Shown here: in pieces, positions 15,201-24,743 of the stretch
Layout: each line of letters starts with the position of its first letter
How positions within the stretch are numbered: the stretch's first letter is position 1
Assembly: GCA_023457135.1 (NCBI GenBank)
Contig: JAEWMO010000010.1
Span: 1 to 32,684 of the forward strand
Length of the DNA stretch: 32,684 bases
Source of the DNA: Methanobacteriota archaeon
GTDB lineage: Archaea > Halobacteriota > Methanomicrobia > Methanomicrobiales > Methanoculleaceae
Direction: 5' to 3'
Notes under the pieces: generated by a model
The model's database searches: none
What the model saw: only the letters and a program-made list of their open reading frames with translations
What the model was told of the DNA's origin: nothing
Program-made: the position numbers and the translations under genes

Positions 15201-18200
15201 ATGAGTATGAAGTGTATCGAGAGAGCCTTTTCTCTCCTCATAGCGGTGCTGATGGTAACCACGGCGTTCATTCCTGCCGTGGGTGCTGCAGAACCGAATG
15301 CAGTAGCGTCGAGTGTGAACATCGCTGGAAACCCGCTCCCCGACAAGACAACTTCTGCCACAGACATGTCCGGAACGGTAGTCGGTACAGCACCGAACGG
15401 TGCTAGTACTGCCGAAACCAAAAAGGATCTGCCGTTGTTTCCAGAGGATAACCGGTCACGATATACACTCAGGACAAATACCTCCATAGACACCGGACAT
15501 GTCGGGGGACCTGATGGGAGTGCCTCGCCAGCAACAGGCACCACGCGAGTAGTCACCGGCTCCGGCAAGACCAAACTTAAGATCTATGACCGTGAGACCA
15601 AAACCATCCGGATCAAGGACGACGGCAGGTCTGCTACCGGCGGCGGCGATGACGAACTCGAGATCAGGCTGGTGAACGCCACCCCCGATCTTGGTACTTT
15701 TACCGAGACCTTCGAGATCACCGCCCACCCTACGATTGTCCTCGACGGTTCGGAGGATTTCCTGGCCACGTGGGCGCTCCATAGCGGGAATATGGAAGGG
15801 AACGCCACTCAGGCCGAGTGGTTCATCTGGGAGGAGCAGTCGCATAGTATCGAGATCCCCATCATCGAATATCGGGAAGTAACTATTGAGAACAATACTC
15901 CTGGGGCTGCTATCGTCGAAGGGGTCCTCCTTGACAGCATAGTTAACGTAGATGGTACCCTTGAGAGCGTTACCTCTGAGGGCACAACCCCTGTAAGCGT
16001 TACCTTTGAGAACATCTCCCCTGAAGACGTCAGCCTGGAGGCGGTTGTCCAAGAGGACATTATCCCTGAAAAAGACGACACCCCGGTGGATGTTAGCCCG
16101 GAGGACACCGTTCTCGAAACCGTCACCATCAGGGTGCCCTACATCGCTGGCACCGAGACCGTGGAGCAGTCCTGGCCAGAGTGGGTGCCGTTCACCCCGG
16201 ACGGGCGGACGCTCAACGCCGGGGAGACTCGGCTGTTCAAGGTCGTCTACACCAAGCCCGCCGAACTCGGGCAGGTCGATATCAATACCGCCCCCGTCTT
16301 CCGGGGTGTCGCGTGCCCGGAGATGACTTGGTGGAGCACCGCTTGGGCATACCGGGTGCCGGTCACCGTGGCGAGTCCGCCCTCGATCGACGGGTATCCC
16401 CACCGCGAGGTCGTTGTGTTCCGCACCGGGATGCAGGCTGACTTTGATGATGTCCGGTTTGTCACTAATGACGGCATCGTCCTCGACTACTGGAAGGAGG
16501 CGTATACGGCATCGGATTCGGCGGTCATCTGGGTCAACCTCCCCGCGGGTACGACTTCGATCTGGATGTACTACGGGAGTGGGACTGCCACCGATATCGG
16601 CAGTCGGGACAACGCCTACGTCCTCTACGACGACTTCAACGGACCGTCCCTCGACACTACCCTCTGGACGGACACGACCCCGGGCGCCCATTACTTCTCG
16701 AACGGCTGGATCTATGACACCCGGTCTCGTGGGGCAGGTGTGTTAGTGTCCAATGATTATGTGATCACCAACGGGGAGCCAGTAATCGCAGAAATGTCCA
16801 TCCACGTTAACAATTTGCCTGAAAGTCGCACATTTTGTGGATATTTCCCTCTGTTCATAGATACCCCGGCTAATGGCGTGCTCTGGTATCCGCTGAATGA
16901 TCGGTATATCATCGTAGGCAGTGATATGTCATTGAAATCGGGGGTGCAACGTGGTCTCTTTATAGGATTAAACTACCTCGACACCTGCATCGTTACCCCG
17001 TCTGGCCTGACTCACAGTGTCACCCAGACCATGAACGGGAATAGTTTTTCCTACACCGATGTCTTCTCCCGCGGTGACGGGCTCTCAAACCATCGTATGT
17101 ATATTCTGGGCGGCGACAACTCTGTTCCCGGCCGAAGCATACGGATGGACTGGATCCGGGTTCGCAAATATGTCCAAACCGAACCGGCGTTCACCTACGG
17201 CACACCACAATCAGGTCCGATTGTCACTATAATCTCTCCTCACGACGACACAGTACCAGCCGGCGGCAACGTCACCGTGGCCGGGAACGTCGCCGATCCG
17301 GCCATAACCAGCCTCACGCTCACCCACAACGGGGTAGCGTCGGCGGTTTCGGTGCAGGACGGGAACTTCTCGATGGAGGTGACCCTTGCGGTCGCGAACA
17401 CGATCACGGTCGGCGGCACCGACTCGCTGGGGAACCCCTTCTCGACGACGCTCCTCCTCGACGGGGACATGCTCCCGGCCGCGTATGAGCAGGCGATCGG
17501 GTTCGACCCCCTCAATGCCGACTCCGACTGCTCGCAGTGGTCCGGAAATCAGGCTGGGAACGGGATCATCGACGGCTATGAGATCTTCGCCGGCGACCTC
17601 CCGGTCTTTGCGAAGGCGCGGATCGGCGCCGACCCGTTCGTGGTGGATACCGACGGCGACGGCCTGACTGATTCATTCGAGCTGCTGAAGCTCGGGACGT
17701 TCCCGGAGGAGCCGGGGATGATGTCGGTGATGGGCGAGGGCGGTCCCATCGTCGCTGCCGGAACGGACGACGACCCGGACGGGGACGGCCTCTCGAACCT
17801 CGAGGAGCAGACCTACGGGACCGACCCGCTCTCGGCCGACACCGACAAGGACGGTCTTTCGGACGCGGACGAAATCCTGCGCGGCACCGACCCCTGCGCC
17901 GCCGATACCGACGGTGACGGGCTTGATGATGGCGCCGAGGCGGCCCTCGGGACCGATCCTCTCAACCCGGACTCGAACGGCAACGGGGTCTTGGACGGCG
18001 CCGAGGACTACTGGAGCGGCGATCGGTTCCTCGACGATACCCTGGGCCTGACGGTCTTCGGCCGGGGATATGCCGTCGCCAACGTCAGTGTCGCCGCGGT
18101 GAACTACACCCACCTGATCAGCGATGAGATCCTGGTGAGCAACGTCTCCGCCATCGGGTTCGGCGACGATATCGAGTCCGGGACGATCGCGATCGCGTAC

Positions 18201-21125
18201 GACCCGACCCACGTCGTGGACCCCTCCCGGCTCTCGATCTACCGCTTCGACGACGACCTCGGGACGTTCGTCAACGTATCCTCGACCGTCGACGCCACGA
18301 GCGGCGTGGTTTCCTGCGCGGCGGAGGGCTCGGCGAAGTATGCCGTCATGGATTCTGTAAAGTGGGAGGCGCTGTTTGCGGACCTGCTGGGTGCTTCCTC
18401 CACGATGGAGACCATGGATCTTCCGGGCGAAGATCTGACACCCCGGGTTCTCATGCCTCCCGAAGCTCTCGTAGAAGCGGTCGACTACGGCGTGGCATTC
18501 TATGACGAGCCCCCTGCGTGGTATCTTGCGGAGCTGGAAGCAGAAGCGCTCACAGGGGTCTCCAACGAGGCCGTTGAGATTGAGGAGGAGAATGGTTCTG
18601 AGGGCATTCTGCTGGATGCCGAGATTGATGGTTCCTATCAGGCAGTCGCCAACGGAATGTTCTTGAACGGTCAGCATGCGTGGGCGCCGTCCGGCCCGTA
18701 TTATCCATCAACTATAGATGGGGGAGCCGAGGTCGACACTTACCAAAACGATTGGACGTCCGGGCCAAGATCGCTGAAGATCAACGTCTGGGCAAAACGA
18801 GATTGGGTGGAATGCACCGTTGCGCACGCCAATGTCGATCTGACGAACGTCGATACGCTGACCTTCCGGTACAAGTGCATCGAGAGTGTGGACGGCGGCA
18901 ACCTCGCATCATCGGGGTTGCGGTTCTGGATTGATGGCTACGGAAATGTTGGCCTGCCGAACTTCAGGGACCCCGGCATCGGCGATCAACGAGCCACGGT
19001 TACTCCGAACTGGCAGACTGCCACCGTCGATGTGAGCGGCATGGACGGCCAGCGGACCATCTGCTTCAGAGTCTTCGTGGCGGTGGATGGCCCCTCCGGT
19101 ACATCCACAGCGACCTACCTGATCGATGATGTCATGGCATGGTCTTCCGAGCCGCCCGCCGACCCGAATACGGCCAACGTGCGATTTCATATCAAAGATT
19201 CCCTTGACTATGCCGGGGTTCCGGATGCCAGAGTCACCTGCCACGGTGTGGAGGAGATTACGGACTCCCGGGGGAATACCTATGACTTCTTCGTGACAGC
19301 ACCGGGGGTGTTGAGTTACTATGTCGAGTCGGCCGGCTACAAAGATCACTACGGCTTTGTTCTCATCAGTCCAGACGATCTCGGGACCAGTCATACGGAG
19401 TACATCGACATCAACAGTGTCTCCACGGCAACAGGCGATCTTTATGTCTCTTCTACACCGGATAACGCTGAAATTTACGTCGACGGTATCTACTGCGGCC
19501 ATACCAACGGCATCGTACCGGACATCCTCGCCGAATCCGGCTATAACCAGCATACTGTCGAGGTCCGGAAAGAGGGCTACACCACCGTCAGCCGGACTGT
19601 CTATGTCAACGCCGGTCAGCAGCCAACCTCCGTCCACTTCGACCTGACCGCCCATGTGGGCGCGATCGCGGTGACGTCCTCCCCGCCGGGAGCGGCGGTT
19701 TACCTCGATTCCGCGTATCAGGGCACCACCTCGGCGGCCTCCGGGCAGCTGACCCTCCCGGGCCTCCCCGTCGGCGCGCACCGTCTCGACGTCCTGAAGG
19801 AAGGCTACGCGCCGTTCACCGCGACGGTGATGGTCGTCAAAGACCAGACCGTACCGGTGACCGCGACCCTGACCAACGAAGACCTGGACGGGGACGGGCT
19901 GCCGGACTACTACGAGGAGAACGGGTATCGCGACGGGTTCGGGAACTGGCATCTGCCCAGTTCGTCCCTGATCGACACCGATGGGGACGGGCTCTCCGAC
20001 CGCTACGAGGCCGGCGAGATGGTCACCGAGGGTGGGAAGACCTACTACAAACAGCGGAGCGACCCGAACAAGGCGGATACGGACGACGACGGACTGGATG
20101 ATTACCTGGAGGACGCGATCGAGAGCGATCCCCTCTGCGCGGACAGCGACGGGGACGGGCTCTCGGACGCGCTGGAGTGGAACACCGTCGGCACCGACCT
20201 CTGGTCGGCCGACACCGACGGGGACGGCCACTCCGACTACGAGGAGTGGTACGATCCCGACTACGACCCCCTGGTCTTCGAGGAGCGCTACGGCCCGCTG
20301 GAGATGGGCCGGGAGTTCCTCCTCGGCGCCGTCCTCGGGGAGTGGGGTGCCGACGACCACGACAACGTCTATTACCTGGCTGGCTGGGTCGCGAGCGGGG
20401 TCCTCGTCATCGGCGACCTCCGGGACATCGCCGCGACGATCTCGCGGGGCGATCTGGTCGGCACGGGGCTGAACCTCGCCGCGCTGATCCCGGGGTACGG
20501 GGACGCGGCGAAGGTCGCGGCCGTCGTCGGGAAGTTCGTCCTGAAGCATCCGGAGCTGATCAAGCCGGCGATGGTGCTGCTGGTCGGGGTCGCGCCGCAC
20601 GTGGACGAGGCTGCGGAGACCCTAAACGCTCTGCGAAAAGCACACGGTGACGATGTGATCAACCGGCTGTTGAGGGACGGGATCACCGAGAATGAGTTGA
20701 AGGTGGTCGTGAGCAACAGAGGGAACCTATTACGGACGCTGACAGTCGTCAAGCGCAGCGATGGGAAAGTCATCTGGCTGGAGGAAGGAAAGCTTGGTAC
20801 GGCGGCTGGTGCAACATCATGGGTTGATGATAAAAAGGGCACTGGTTGGGTTCATATCGTCAACAATCATATTAATCATCCAACAGGAAATCAATTCAGG
20901 AAAGCATTCGGTGCAGCTTATGAGGATCAGGGTCTGATTAAAGAGTTGATACTGGATTGTGCGAAAACAGGACTGCAGGACACAATGAATCCGGTGGCGT
21001 ATTGGAAGAAGATCGATGAAGAGCACTTTGTGCAAGTTGTGATAGGCAGCAACGGATATGTCCGTACAGCGTATCCACGATCCCTTGATAAGGTTCCCGC
21101 TCATGTTCCGGGTATGTTCAGTTAA
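15201..21125 (+). CDS. Giant secreted polymorphic toxin: DUF2341/TSP3/PEGA surface protein with C-terminal nuclease-like tip
   Basis: This 1974-residue protein opens with a Sec signal peptide (1-29, ending near AVGAAEP). Then come a pentad-repeat stretch (239-309), DUF2341 (about 376-480, WWSTAWAYRVPVTV), a lectin-like jelly roll (480-668), an Ig-like domain (673-760), thrombospondin type 3 calcium repeats (763-937, with DTDGDGLDDG units), a beta domain (940-1050), a second jelly roll (1144-1323), a regulatory-like domain, PEGA 1 (1412-1485), PEGA 2 (1487-1555) and a second TSP3 block (1560-1690). A hydrophobic pre-toxin domain (1695-1803, with GDLRDI and PGYGDAAK) precedes the tip (about 1870-1974). 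The tip carries WVHIVNNHI (H1885, H1890), GNQFRKAFG and NGYVRTAYP, suggesting a BECR-type RNase. There is no anchor helix or sorting tail. The toxin role is inferred from architecture and neighbours. Confidence 0.8.
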   Translation: MSMKCIERAFSLLIAVLMVTTAFIPAVGAAEPNAVASSVNIAGNPLPDKTTSATDMSGTVVGTAPNGASTAETKKDLPLFPEDNRSRYTLRTNTSIDTGHVGGPDGSASPATGTTRVVTGSGKTKLKIYDRETKTIRIKDDGRSATGGGDDELEIRLVNATPDLGTFTETFEITAHPTIVLDGSEDFLATWALHSGNMEGNATQAEWFIWEEQSHSIEIPIIEYREVTIENNTPGAAIVEGVLLDSIVNVDGTLESVTSEGTTPVSVTFENISPEDVSLEAVVQEDIIPEKDDTPVDVSPEDTVLETVTIRVPYIAGTETVEQSWPEWVPFTPDGRTLNAGETRLFKVVYTKPAELGQVDINTAPVFRGVACPEMTWWSTAWAYRVPVTVASPPSIDGYPHREVVVFRTGMQADFDDVRFVTNDGIVLDYWKEAYTASDSAVIWVNLPAGTTSIWMYYGSGTATDIGSRDNAYVLYDDFNGPSLDTTLWTDTTPGAHYFSNGWIYDTRSRGAGVLVSNDYVITNGEPVIAEMSIHVNNLPESRTFCGYFPLFIDTPANGVLWYPLNDRYIIVGSDMSLKSGVQRGLFIGLNYLDTCIVTPSGLTHSVTQTMNGNSFSYTDVFSRGDGLSNHRMYILGGDNSVPGRSIRMDWIRVRKYVQTEPAFTYGTPQSGPIVTIISPHDDTVPAGGNVTVAGNVADPAITSLTLTHNGVASAVSVQDGNFSMEVTLAVANTITVGGTDSLGNPFSTTLLLDGDMLPAAYEQAIGFDPLNADSDCSQWSGNQAGNGIIDGYEIFAGDLPVFAKARIGADPFVVDTDGDGLTDSFELLKLGTFPEEPGMMSVMGEGGPIVAAGTDDDPDGDGLSNLEEQTYGTDPLSADTDKDGLSDADEILRGTDPCAADTDGDGLDDGAEAALGTDPLNPDSNGNGVLDGAEDYWSGDRFLDDTLGLTVFGRGYAVANVSVAAVNYTHLISDEILVSNVSAIGFGDDIESGTIAIAYDPTHVVDPSRLSIYRFDDDLGTFVNVSSTVDATSGVVSCAAEGSAKYAVMDSVKWEALFADLLGASSTMETMDLPGEDLTPRVLMPPEALVEAVDYGVAFYDEPPAWYLAELEAEALTGVSNEAVEIEEENGSEGILLDAEIDGSYQAVANGMFLNGQHAWAPSGPYYPSTIDGGAEVDTYQNDWTSGPRSLKINVWAKRDWVECTVAHANVDLTNVDTLTFRYKCIESVDGGNLASSGLRFWIDGYGNVGLPNFRDPGIGDQRATVTPNWQTATVDVSGMDGQRTICFRVFVAVDGPSGTSTATYLIDDVMAWSSEPPADPNTANVRFHIKDSLDYAGVPDARVTCHGVEEITDSRGNTYDFFVTAPGVLSYYVESAGYKDHYGFVLISPDDLGTSHTEYIDINSVSTATGDLYVSSTPDNAEIYVDGIYCGHTNGIVPDILAESGYNQHTVEVRKEGYTTVSRTVYVNAGQQPTSVHFDLTAHVGAIAVTSSPPGAAVYLDSAYQGTTSAASGQLTLPGLPVGAHRLDVLKEGYAPFTATVMVVKDQTVPVTATLTNEDLDGDGLPDYYEENGYRDGFGNWHLPSSSLIDTDGDGLSDRYEAGEMVTEGGKTYYKQRSDPNKADTDDDGLDDYLEDAIESDPLCADSDGDGLSDALEWNTVGTDLWSADTDGDGHSDYEEWYDPDYDPLVFEERYGPLEMGREFLLGAVLGEWGADDHDNVYYLAGWVASGVLVIGDLRDIAATISRGDLVGTGLNLAALIPGYGDAAKVAAVVGKFVLKHPELIKPAMVLLVGVAPHVDEAAETLNALRKAHGDDVINRLLRDGITENELKVVVSNRGNLLRTLTVVKRSDGKVIWLEEGKLGTAAGATSWVDDKKGTGWVHIVNNHINHPTGNQFRKAFGAAYEDQGLIKELILDCAKTGLQDTMNPVAYWKKIDEEHFVQVVIGSNGYVRTAYPRSLDKVPAHVPGMFS
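15915..16127 (+). repeat. 15-nt periodic repeat encoding acidic pentads
   Basis: About 14 in-frame units with consensus near CTTGAGAGCGTTACC encode [LPFS]-E-x-[VIT]-[TSV] pentads, such as LESVT, SEGTT, FENIS, PEDVS and LEAVV, in residues 239-309 of the toxin protein. One 18-nt unit (16080-16097) breaks the strict 15-nt period. The pattern suggests expansion of a 15-bp minisatellite and a stalk or beta-helix-like spacer. Confidence 0.65.
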
Positions 21126-21138
21126 TTAGGTGACGCAG

Positions 21139-22341
21139 ATGTTTCGAGCACGGGTAAAAGCAAAGATCCTGAAAAATATCCCGATTATGCTGGGCGAGAA
21201 TGGGGAAGTGTATGAGCAAACGGTCTTTATCGAACTGCAGGATGGGACAATAATTTATTTATTCGACTCTGACGGGAGCAGCAGGGATGAGATGGTGGGC
21301 ACGATCAAGACGGTGGGCGTTCTGGCGTTTGGTGCCCAAGTCGAAAAGTTGGCTTCACCTGCAAAAGGCGTCGAGTCAAAGTATCGCTCGCCTGATGATG
21401 AGGTCAGTCTAGAAAAGGAGCCTATTTTATTTTTTGGCGAAATCATCGATATCGATAAGAATCATCCTACCCTTTATATTGATATCGGTACGGGTACGAT
21501 TGGCGTTGATCTTTGCCACGAAGAACGCAACTCCTTTCCCGATTACAAAGTTGGAGACTTCGTCCGGGTCGGGATGAGCCGGAAGGATTTAATTGGCGCG
21601 TGGGATCTGGACAACACGGGAGGAAGCGGCTGGGTCCACATCGTCGCTACCCATGTCAACACCCCGTCGGGCAACCAGTTTTATTCCGCGTTCGGCCTGG
21701 ACTACGTGAAACGGGAAGAGGTCAAAGACCTCGTCATGGCCGGTGCCCGGGACGGCGTCGCGGCCGGGAAGAACAGGTACCGGTACGTCGAACCCACCTC
21801 CGGGAGGACGTTGCGCCTCCTTATCGCCGACAACGGGTACCTCGTGACGGCACATCCCGAGACGGGCGGTATTCCAAACAGGGTCCTGAAAGAGCACCTC
21901 GGGGTCCCTGTCCGCATCGTGGACGTGAGGCCGGACGCTGAATACCAGGGCACGGTCTATACGCAGGTTGTGCGCGTCGAATTCGCCGACGGTCTCCGGG
22001 CATCCGTGTTTGACAATGATCTGCTCTGCACCCCTGCGATGGTCGGGAAAGACAGAAAGGTCATCCTGCGGATGTTGGTGGACATGCTGGAGAAGAGCAA
22101 GGTCGCCGATCGACAGATCTATGCAGAGCCTGCGCTGCCCCTGCTGGAAGTGAACGGGCGCATCGATGCGATCATCATCTCCGACGATCCCGGCGACGCC
22201 GAGCGGGGGTACGATGCCGTCGTCGATTTCGGGGCCGGTAAGGTTCTGATCGAGGTCGATAAGCGGTACTTCCGCCGTGAGCTGAAGGAAGGGGACTACG
22301 TCCGGGTCAATGGCCGTGTCGACCTGAAGGGTATTGAGTAG
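21139..22341 (+). CDS. Immunity-toxin-immunity fusion protein next to the active toxin
   Basis: This 400-residue cytoplasmic protein starts at ATG 21139, 13 nt after the toxin stop, with GGTGA at 21129-21133. It has three parts. Residues 1-155 are a beta-rich domain ending VGDFVRVGMSRKDLIG. Residues 158-240 are a second copy of the toxin tip, with GWVHIVATHV (H167, H172), GNQFYSAFG and NGYLVTAHP. Residues 245-400 are a diverged repeat of the first part, ending EGDYVRVNGRVDLKGIE. The flanking parts also align at EVYEQTVFIEL and TVYTQVVRVEF. Position and duplication suggest both flanks are immunity domains against the neighbouring toxin. The order implies fusion of an older immunity-toxin-immunity array after loss of stop codons. 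No family name is recognised for the immunity domain. Confidence 0.65.
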   Translation: MFRARVKAKILKNIPIMLGENGEVYEQTVFIELQDGTIIYLFDSDGSSRDEMVGTIKTVGVLAFGAQVEKLASPAKGVESKYRSPDDEVSLEKEPILFFGEIIDIDKNHPTLYIDIGTGTIGVDLCHEERNSFPDYKVGDFVRVGMSRKDLIGAWDLDNTGGSGWVHIVATHVNTPSGNQFYSAFGLDYVKREEVKDLVMAGARDGVAAGKNRYRYVEPTSGRTLRLLIADNGYLVTAHPETGGIPNRVLKEHLGVPVRIVDVRPDAEYQGTVYTQVVRVEFADGLRASVFDNDLLCTPAMVGKDRKVILRMLVDMLEKSKVADRQIYAEPALPLLEVNGRIDAIIISDDPGDAERGYDAVVDFGAGKVLIEVDKRYFRRELKEGDYVRVNGRVDLKGIE

Positions 22342-22374
22342 GCGTCTCATCTCAATCACTTCTTTTTAGGGCTC

Positions 22375-23652
22375 TTGTCGCAGATCCCCCACGCCCCTCA
22401 CCAAATCGACATCCTCAAGAGCGGCTACGCCCCGTTCTCCGCGACGATGACCGCGGCCCTGGCCGACGACGACCTGGACGGTGACGGGCTCTCCGACGGC
22501 TACGAGGCCGAGGAGCTGGTCACCGACGTGGACGGCAGGACCTACTTCAAGCAGCGGAGCGACCCGACGAAGGCGGATACGGACGGCGACGGCCTCGACG
22601 ACTTCTGGGAAGACTATCTGGGTACGGATCCGTTTAATAGCGACACCGACGGTGACGGACTCCTCGACGGAGAGGACGATGATCCTCTCGTCCCTGCCGA
22701 CCCTGTCGGTGACCTCATCGTCGAACGGCTTCGCCAGGAGGTCGCGCTCCGGCTTGGCGGGATCTTCGGAGAGACCGGCCTCGAGGGCGAAGAGTTTGAC
22801 TCCCTCGTCGGGGACTGGGCTGCGCATCCGTATTACGCCCTGGGCTGGATTGCCTCGGGTATTGCCGTGTACGGCGACGTCCGCGATTTCATCTATGCGG
22901 TGTCCGAGCACGATACCGTCGGGGCGGCGATCAGCGCGTTTGGGCTGGCACCCTACCTCGGCGACTGCAGCAAAACTGCTGCGGACGTCGCGAAGTACCT
23001 CGTGAAGTATCCCGATAACCTCCTCGAGATCGGGAGGCTCCTGGTCGATCAGCACGTCATCCAGCTCCTGCCCGACGAAGGCCAGCTGAACGTGATCGAC
23101 CACCTCTACTCCTTCACCGGCAGGAAGGTCGGGACGGAGCTGGCCACCGAGTACGGTCTGACGGGGACCTTGGTCGCGAAGCTGCAGGGCCGCGGTGTTA
23201 AACTTGATGAGGTTACCCACGTTTTCAAGGTAGGAGAAGATGCGATACCGCTTACAAACGAGCAGTTTGTGCATGCTCTGAATCGGCACGTCTATGGGAC
23301 GGCAGATGTTGGGAGACCCGGAACAACTATCTTCCCGACATCGGAACCGGTGGTTTGGCATAATATAGACGGGGTACCATTACCGTATCCAGGTACTTCC
23401 TCTAAGACACGAGCGCAAATTGAAGAGAAACTTATTGCATGGATTGATGATGCCATTGAGGCAAAAGGTCTAACCGAGTGCCCAAAACAAAGAACATCGG
23501 CAAAACGACTGTTCGATCAGGAGGAACAGGATGAGTATGGAATTTCAGTAGTTGAAGTTATCATATACGGCGATGGCATAGAAACAGTTTTTGCATCCAA
23601 AGGGCCACAGGTTTTCAAATGGTACAACGAGAAGTGGAACCCGACGGTATAG
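22375..23652 (+). CDS. Orphan toxin C-terminal cassette 1 (no signal peptide)
   Basis: This 425-codon frame opens at TTG 22375 and has no signal peptide and no clear ribosome-binding site. It begins in the middle of a PEGA domain (IDILKSGYAPFSAT) and continues with TSP3 repeats (DDDLDGDGLSDGYEAEELV, ADTDGDGLDDFWEDYLGTDP). The pre-toxin domain (about 145-245) has LGWIASGIAVYGDVRDFIYA and APYLGDCSKTAADVAKYL. The C-terminal toxin-like domain has FVHALNRHVYG (H300, H305), GTTIFP and GIETVFASKG. Each N-terminal part aligns with the equivalent part of the giant toxin downstream of its second PEGA domain. It therefore looks like a silent replacement tip rather than an independently exported protein. 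The final 150 codons are visibly AT-richer than the N-terminal part. Confidence 0.7.
   Translation: MSQIPHAPHQIDILKSGYAPFSATMTAALADDDLDGDGLSDGYEAEELVTDVDGRTYFKQRSDPTKADTDGDGLDDFWEDYLGTDPFNSDTDGDGLLDGEDDDPLVPADPVGDLIVERLRQEVALRLGGIFGETGLEGEEFDSLVGDWAAHPYYALGWIASGIAVYGDVRDFIYAVSEHDTVGAAISAFGLAPYLGDCSKTAADVAKYLVKYPDNLLEIGRLLVDQHVIQLLPDEGQLNVIDHLYSFTGRKVGTELATEYGLTGTLVAKLQGRGVKLDEVTHVFKVGEDAIPLTNEQFVHALNRHVYGTADVGRPGTTIFPTSEPVVWHNIDGVPLPYPGTSSKTRAQIEEKLIAWIDDAIEAKGLTECPKQRTSAKRLFDQEEQDEYGISVVEVIIYGDGIETVFASKGPQVFKWYNEKWNPTV
22806..23217 (+). repeat. Pre-toxin DNA repeat, copy 1
   Basis: Nearly every base of 22806-23140 matches 25476-25813, and 23030-23217 matches 26943-27138. Most differences are single synonymous-looking changes. 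The tract encodes the pre-toxin domain of orphan cassette 1 and is a potential substrate for homologous recombination. Confidence 0.8.
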
Positions 23653-23661
23653 GTGAACTTG

Positions 23662-24711
23662 ATGTTTAAGATCGAATGGGATAAAGAGGAGGTTACCCGG
23701 AAGATCAGGTCCGGAGAAGGGGGGGAGAGAAATTTCCTCGGTTTTTGGACGCCGGTTCAGGTATTTGTAAATGGTACTGATATAACAGGGCTTGAAGAGA
23801 ATCCGAAAGGTGATATCTCCCTGTTTGATGACCTCTTCCTGAACTTCTTTTACATATTCTATTCCATAGACCCGGAGAACCTGCAGGAAAGGGAATTCCA
23901 CATGGTTTCAAACGTGAAAAATCGTGTTGATGGTGGCGGTTTCGATCTCTACGTCTACCATGACAAAGAATCCGACGTCCTGACTTTGAAATATCACAGC
24001 CTCGTGCATCCCGAGTACCGTATACTGGAGATCCCGCTGAAGGATTTCACGGAAGGAATCCTTCAATCGGCAACCGAAATGCTTGAAGAGGTATTACGGG
24101 TCGCCCCGGAGTTCGAGGACGATGTTAACTATATTGTGCTAAAAGAGGACACGGAGCTCGTTCGGAACTGGTATCAGGAGCGGTATGGAACAACAACTGC
24201 TCCTAGTTATCCTGTCGAAGGAACTAGGACCAAGGCGAGAGATGGGCATAGCTGCTGGATCGGTGTTGAGAGTCACTCAGATGAGGGGATGATAGATTGT
24301 GTGCAAAAAATTCTCGATCTCCGATTTCCCGATGATTACCTCTCGTGCGTAAGAAAGAACCCGGGAGGATTCCCCTATCCCCGCAATATCATTAAACACG
24401 ATAGTATAAAGTGGGGAAGAAGCCAATTCGTAGACTTCTTGAGTTTTAACCCGGAAAATTCAGTTTCGTATATTTTAACTACATGTTATGCTATTAATAA
24501 CCTGCCCTTAGGTGTCAATAATCGTACGAATAACGTGATAGTTCCCTTCGCCGAGGCGCTCCATAACGATTTACTCTGCTTTGATTATAAAGAGGGTTTT
24601 CCGCCCAAAGTTGTATATCGAGAGTCCCGTATGAAAGGGGAGGAAAAGCCACTTATATTCCTCTGCAACTCATTTACGGAGTTGTTTGAGCTCATGGAGC
24701 GGTGCGAGTGA
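23662..24711 (+). CDS. Two-domain immunity protein: cassette immunity domain fused to a SUKH (SMI1/KNR4) domain
   Basis: This protein has 349 residues from ATG 23662, 9 nt after the cassette 1 stop, with GGTGA at 23652-23656, the same spacing as at the primary toxin. Residues 1-185 are homologous along their full length to the free protein at 26332 (shared WTPVQVFVNGTDITGL, GDISLFDDLFL, and a RNWYQERYG end). That protein follows the related cassette 2, so this domain is probably the cognate immunity for this toxin family. Residues 195-349 look like a SUKH domain, with IVPFAEALHNDLLCFDYKEG, PKVVYRESRM and SFTELFELME. SUKH proteins are a widespread immunity superfamily. The composition is AT-rich. 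The fusion would give protection against two toxin types. Confidence 0.65.
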   Translation: MFKIEWDKEEVTRKIRSGEGGERNFLGFWTPVQVFVNGTDITGLEENPKGDISLFDDLFLNFFYIFYSIDPENLQEREFHMVSNVKNRVDGGGFDLYVYHDKESDVLTLKYHSLVHPEYRILEIPLKDFTEGILQSATEMLEEVLRVAPEFEDDVNYIVLKEDTELVRNWYQERYGTTTAPSYPVEGTRTKARDGHSCWIGVESHSDEGMIDCVQKILDLRFPDDYLSCVRKNPGGFPYPRNIIKHDSIKWGRSQFVDFLSFNPENSVSYILTTCYAINNLPLGVNNRTNNVIVPFAEALHNDLLCFDYKEGFPPKVVYRESRMKGEEKPLIFLCNSFTELFELMERCE

Positions 24712-24743
24712 ATAAGCGGGGCATCTGATGTACGAGGTGTACG

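Noticed and set aside
15456..16691. Minus-strand frame with pentapeptide-like repeats
   Set aside because: The sense frame has a signal peptide, DUF2341 and a ribosome-binding site; the antisense pattern follows from the 15-nt period. Kept only as a remark in the repeat finding.
18909..20600. 563-residue open frame antisense to the giant toxin gene
   Set aside because: It mirrors the TSP3/PEGA coding frame; low-complexity Val/Gly/Asp/Arg content and no start signal. GC-rich sense codons keep the opposite frame open.
15201..21125. HINT, VENN or MCF-type self-cleaving pre-toxin in the giant protein
   Set aside because: No VENN motif or Hint-type Cys/His-Asn signature is visible before the tip; only the GD-rich hydrophobic domain is seen.
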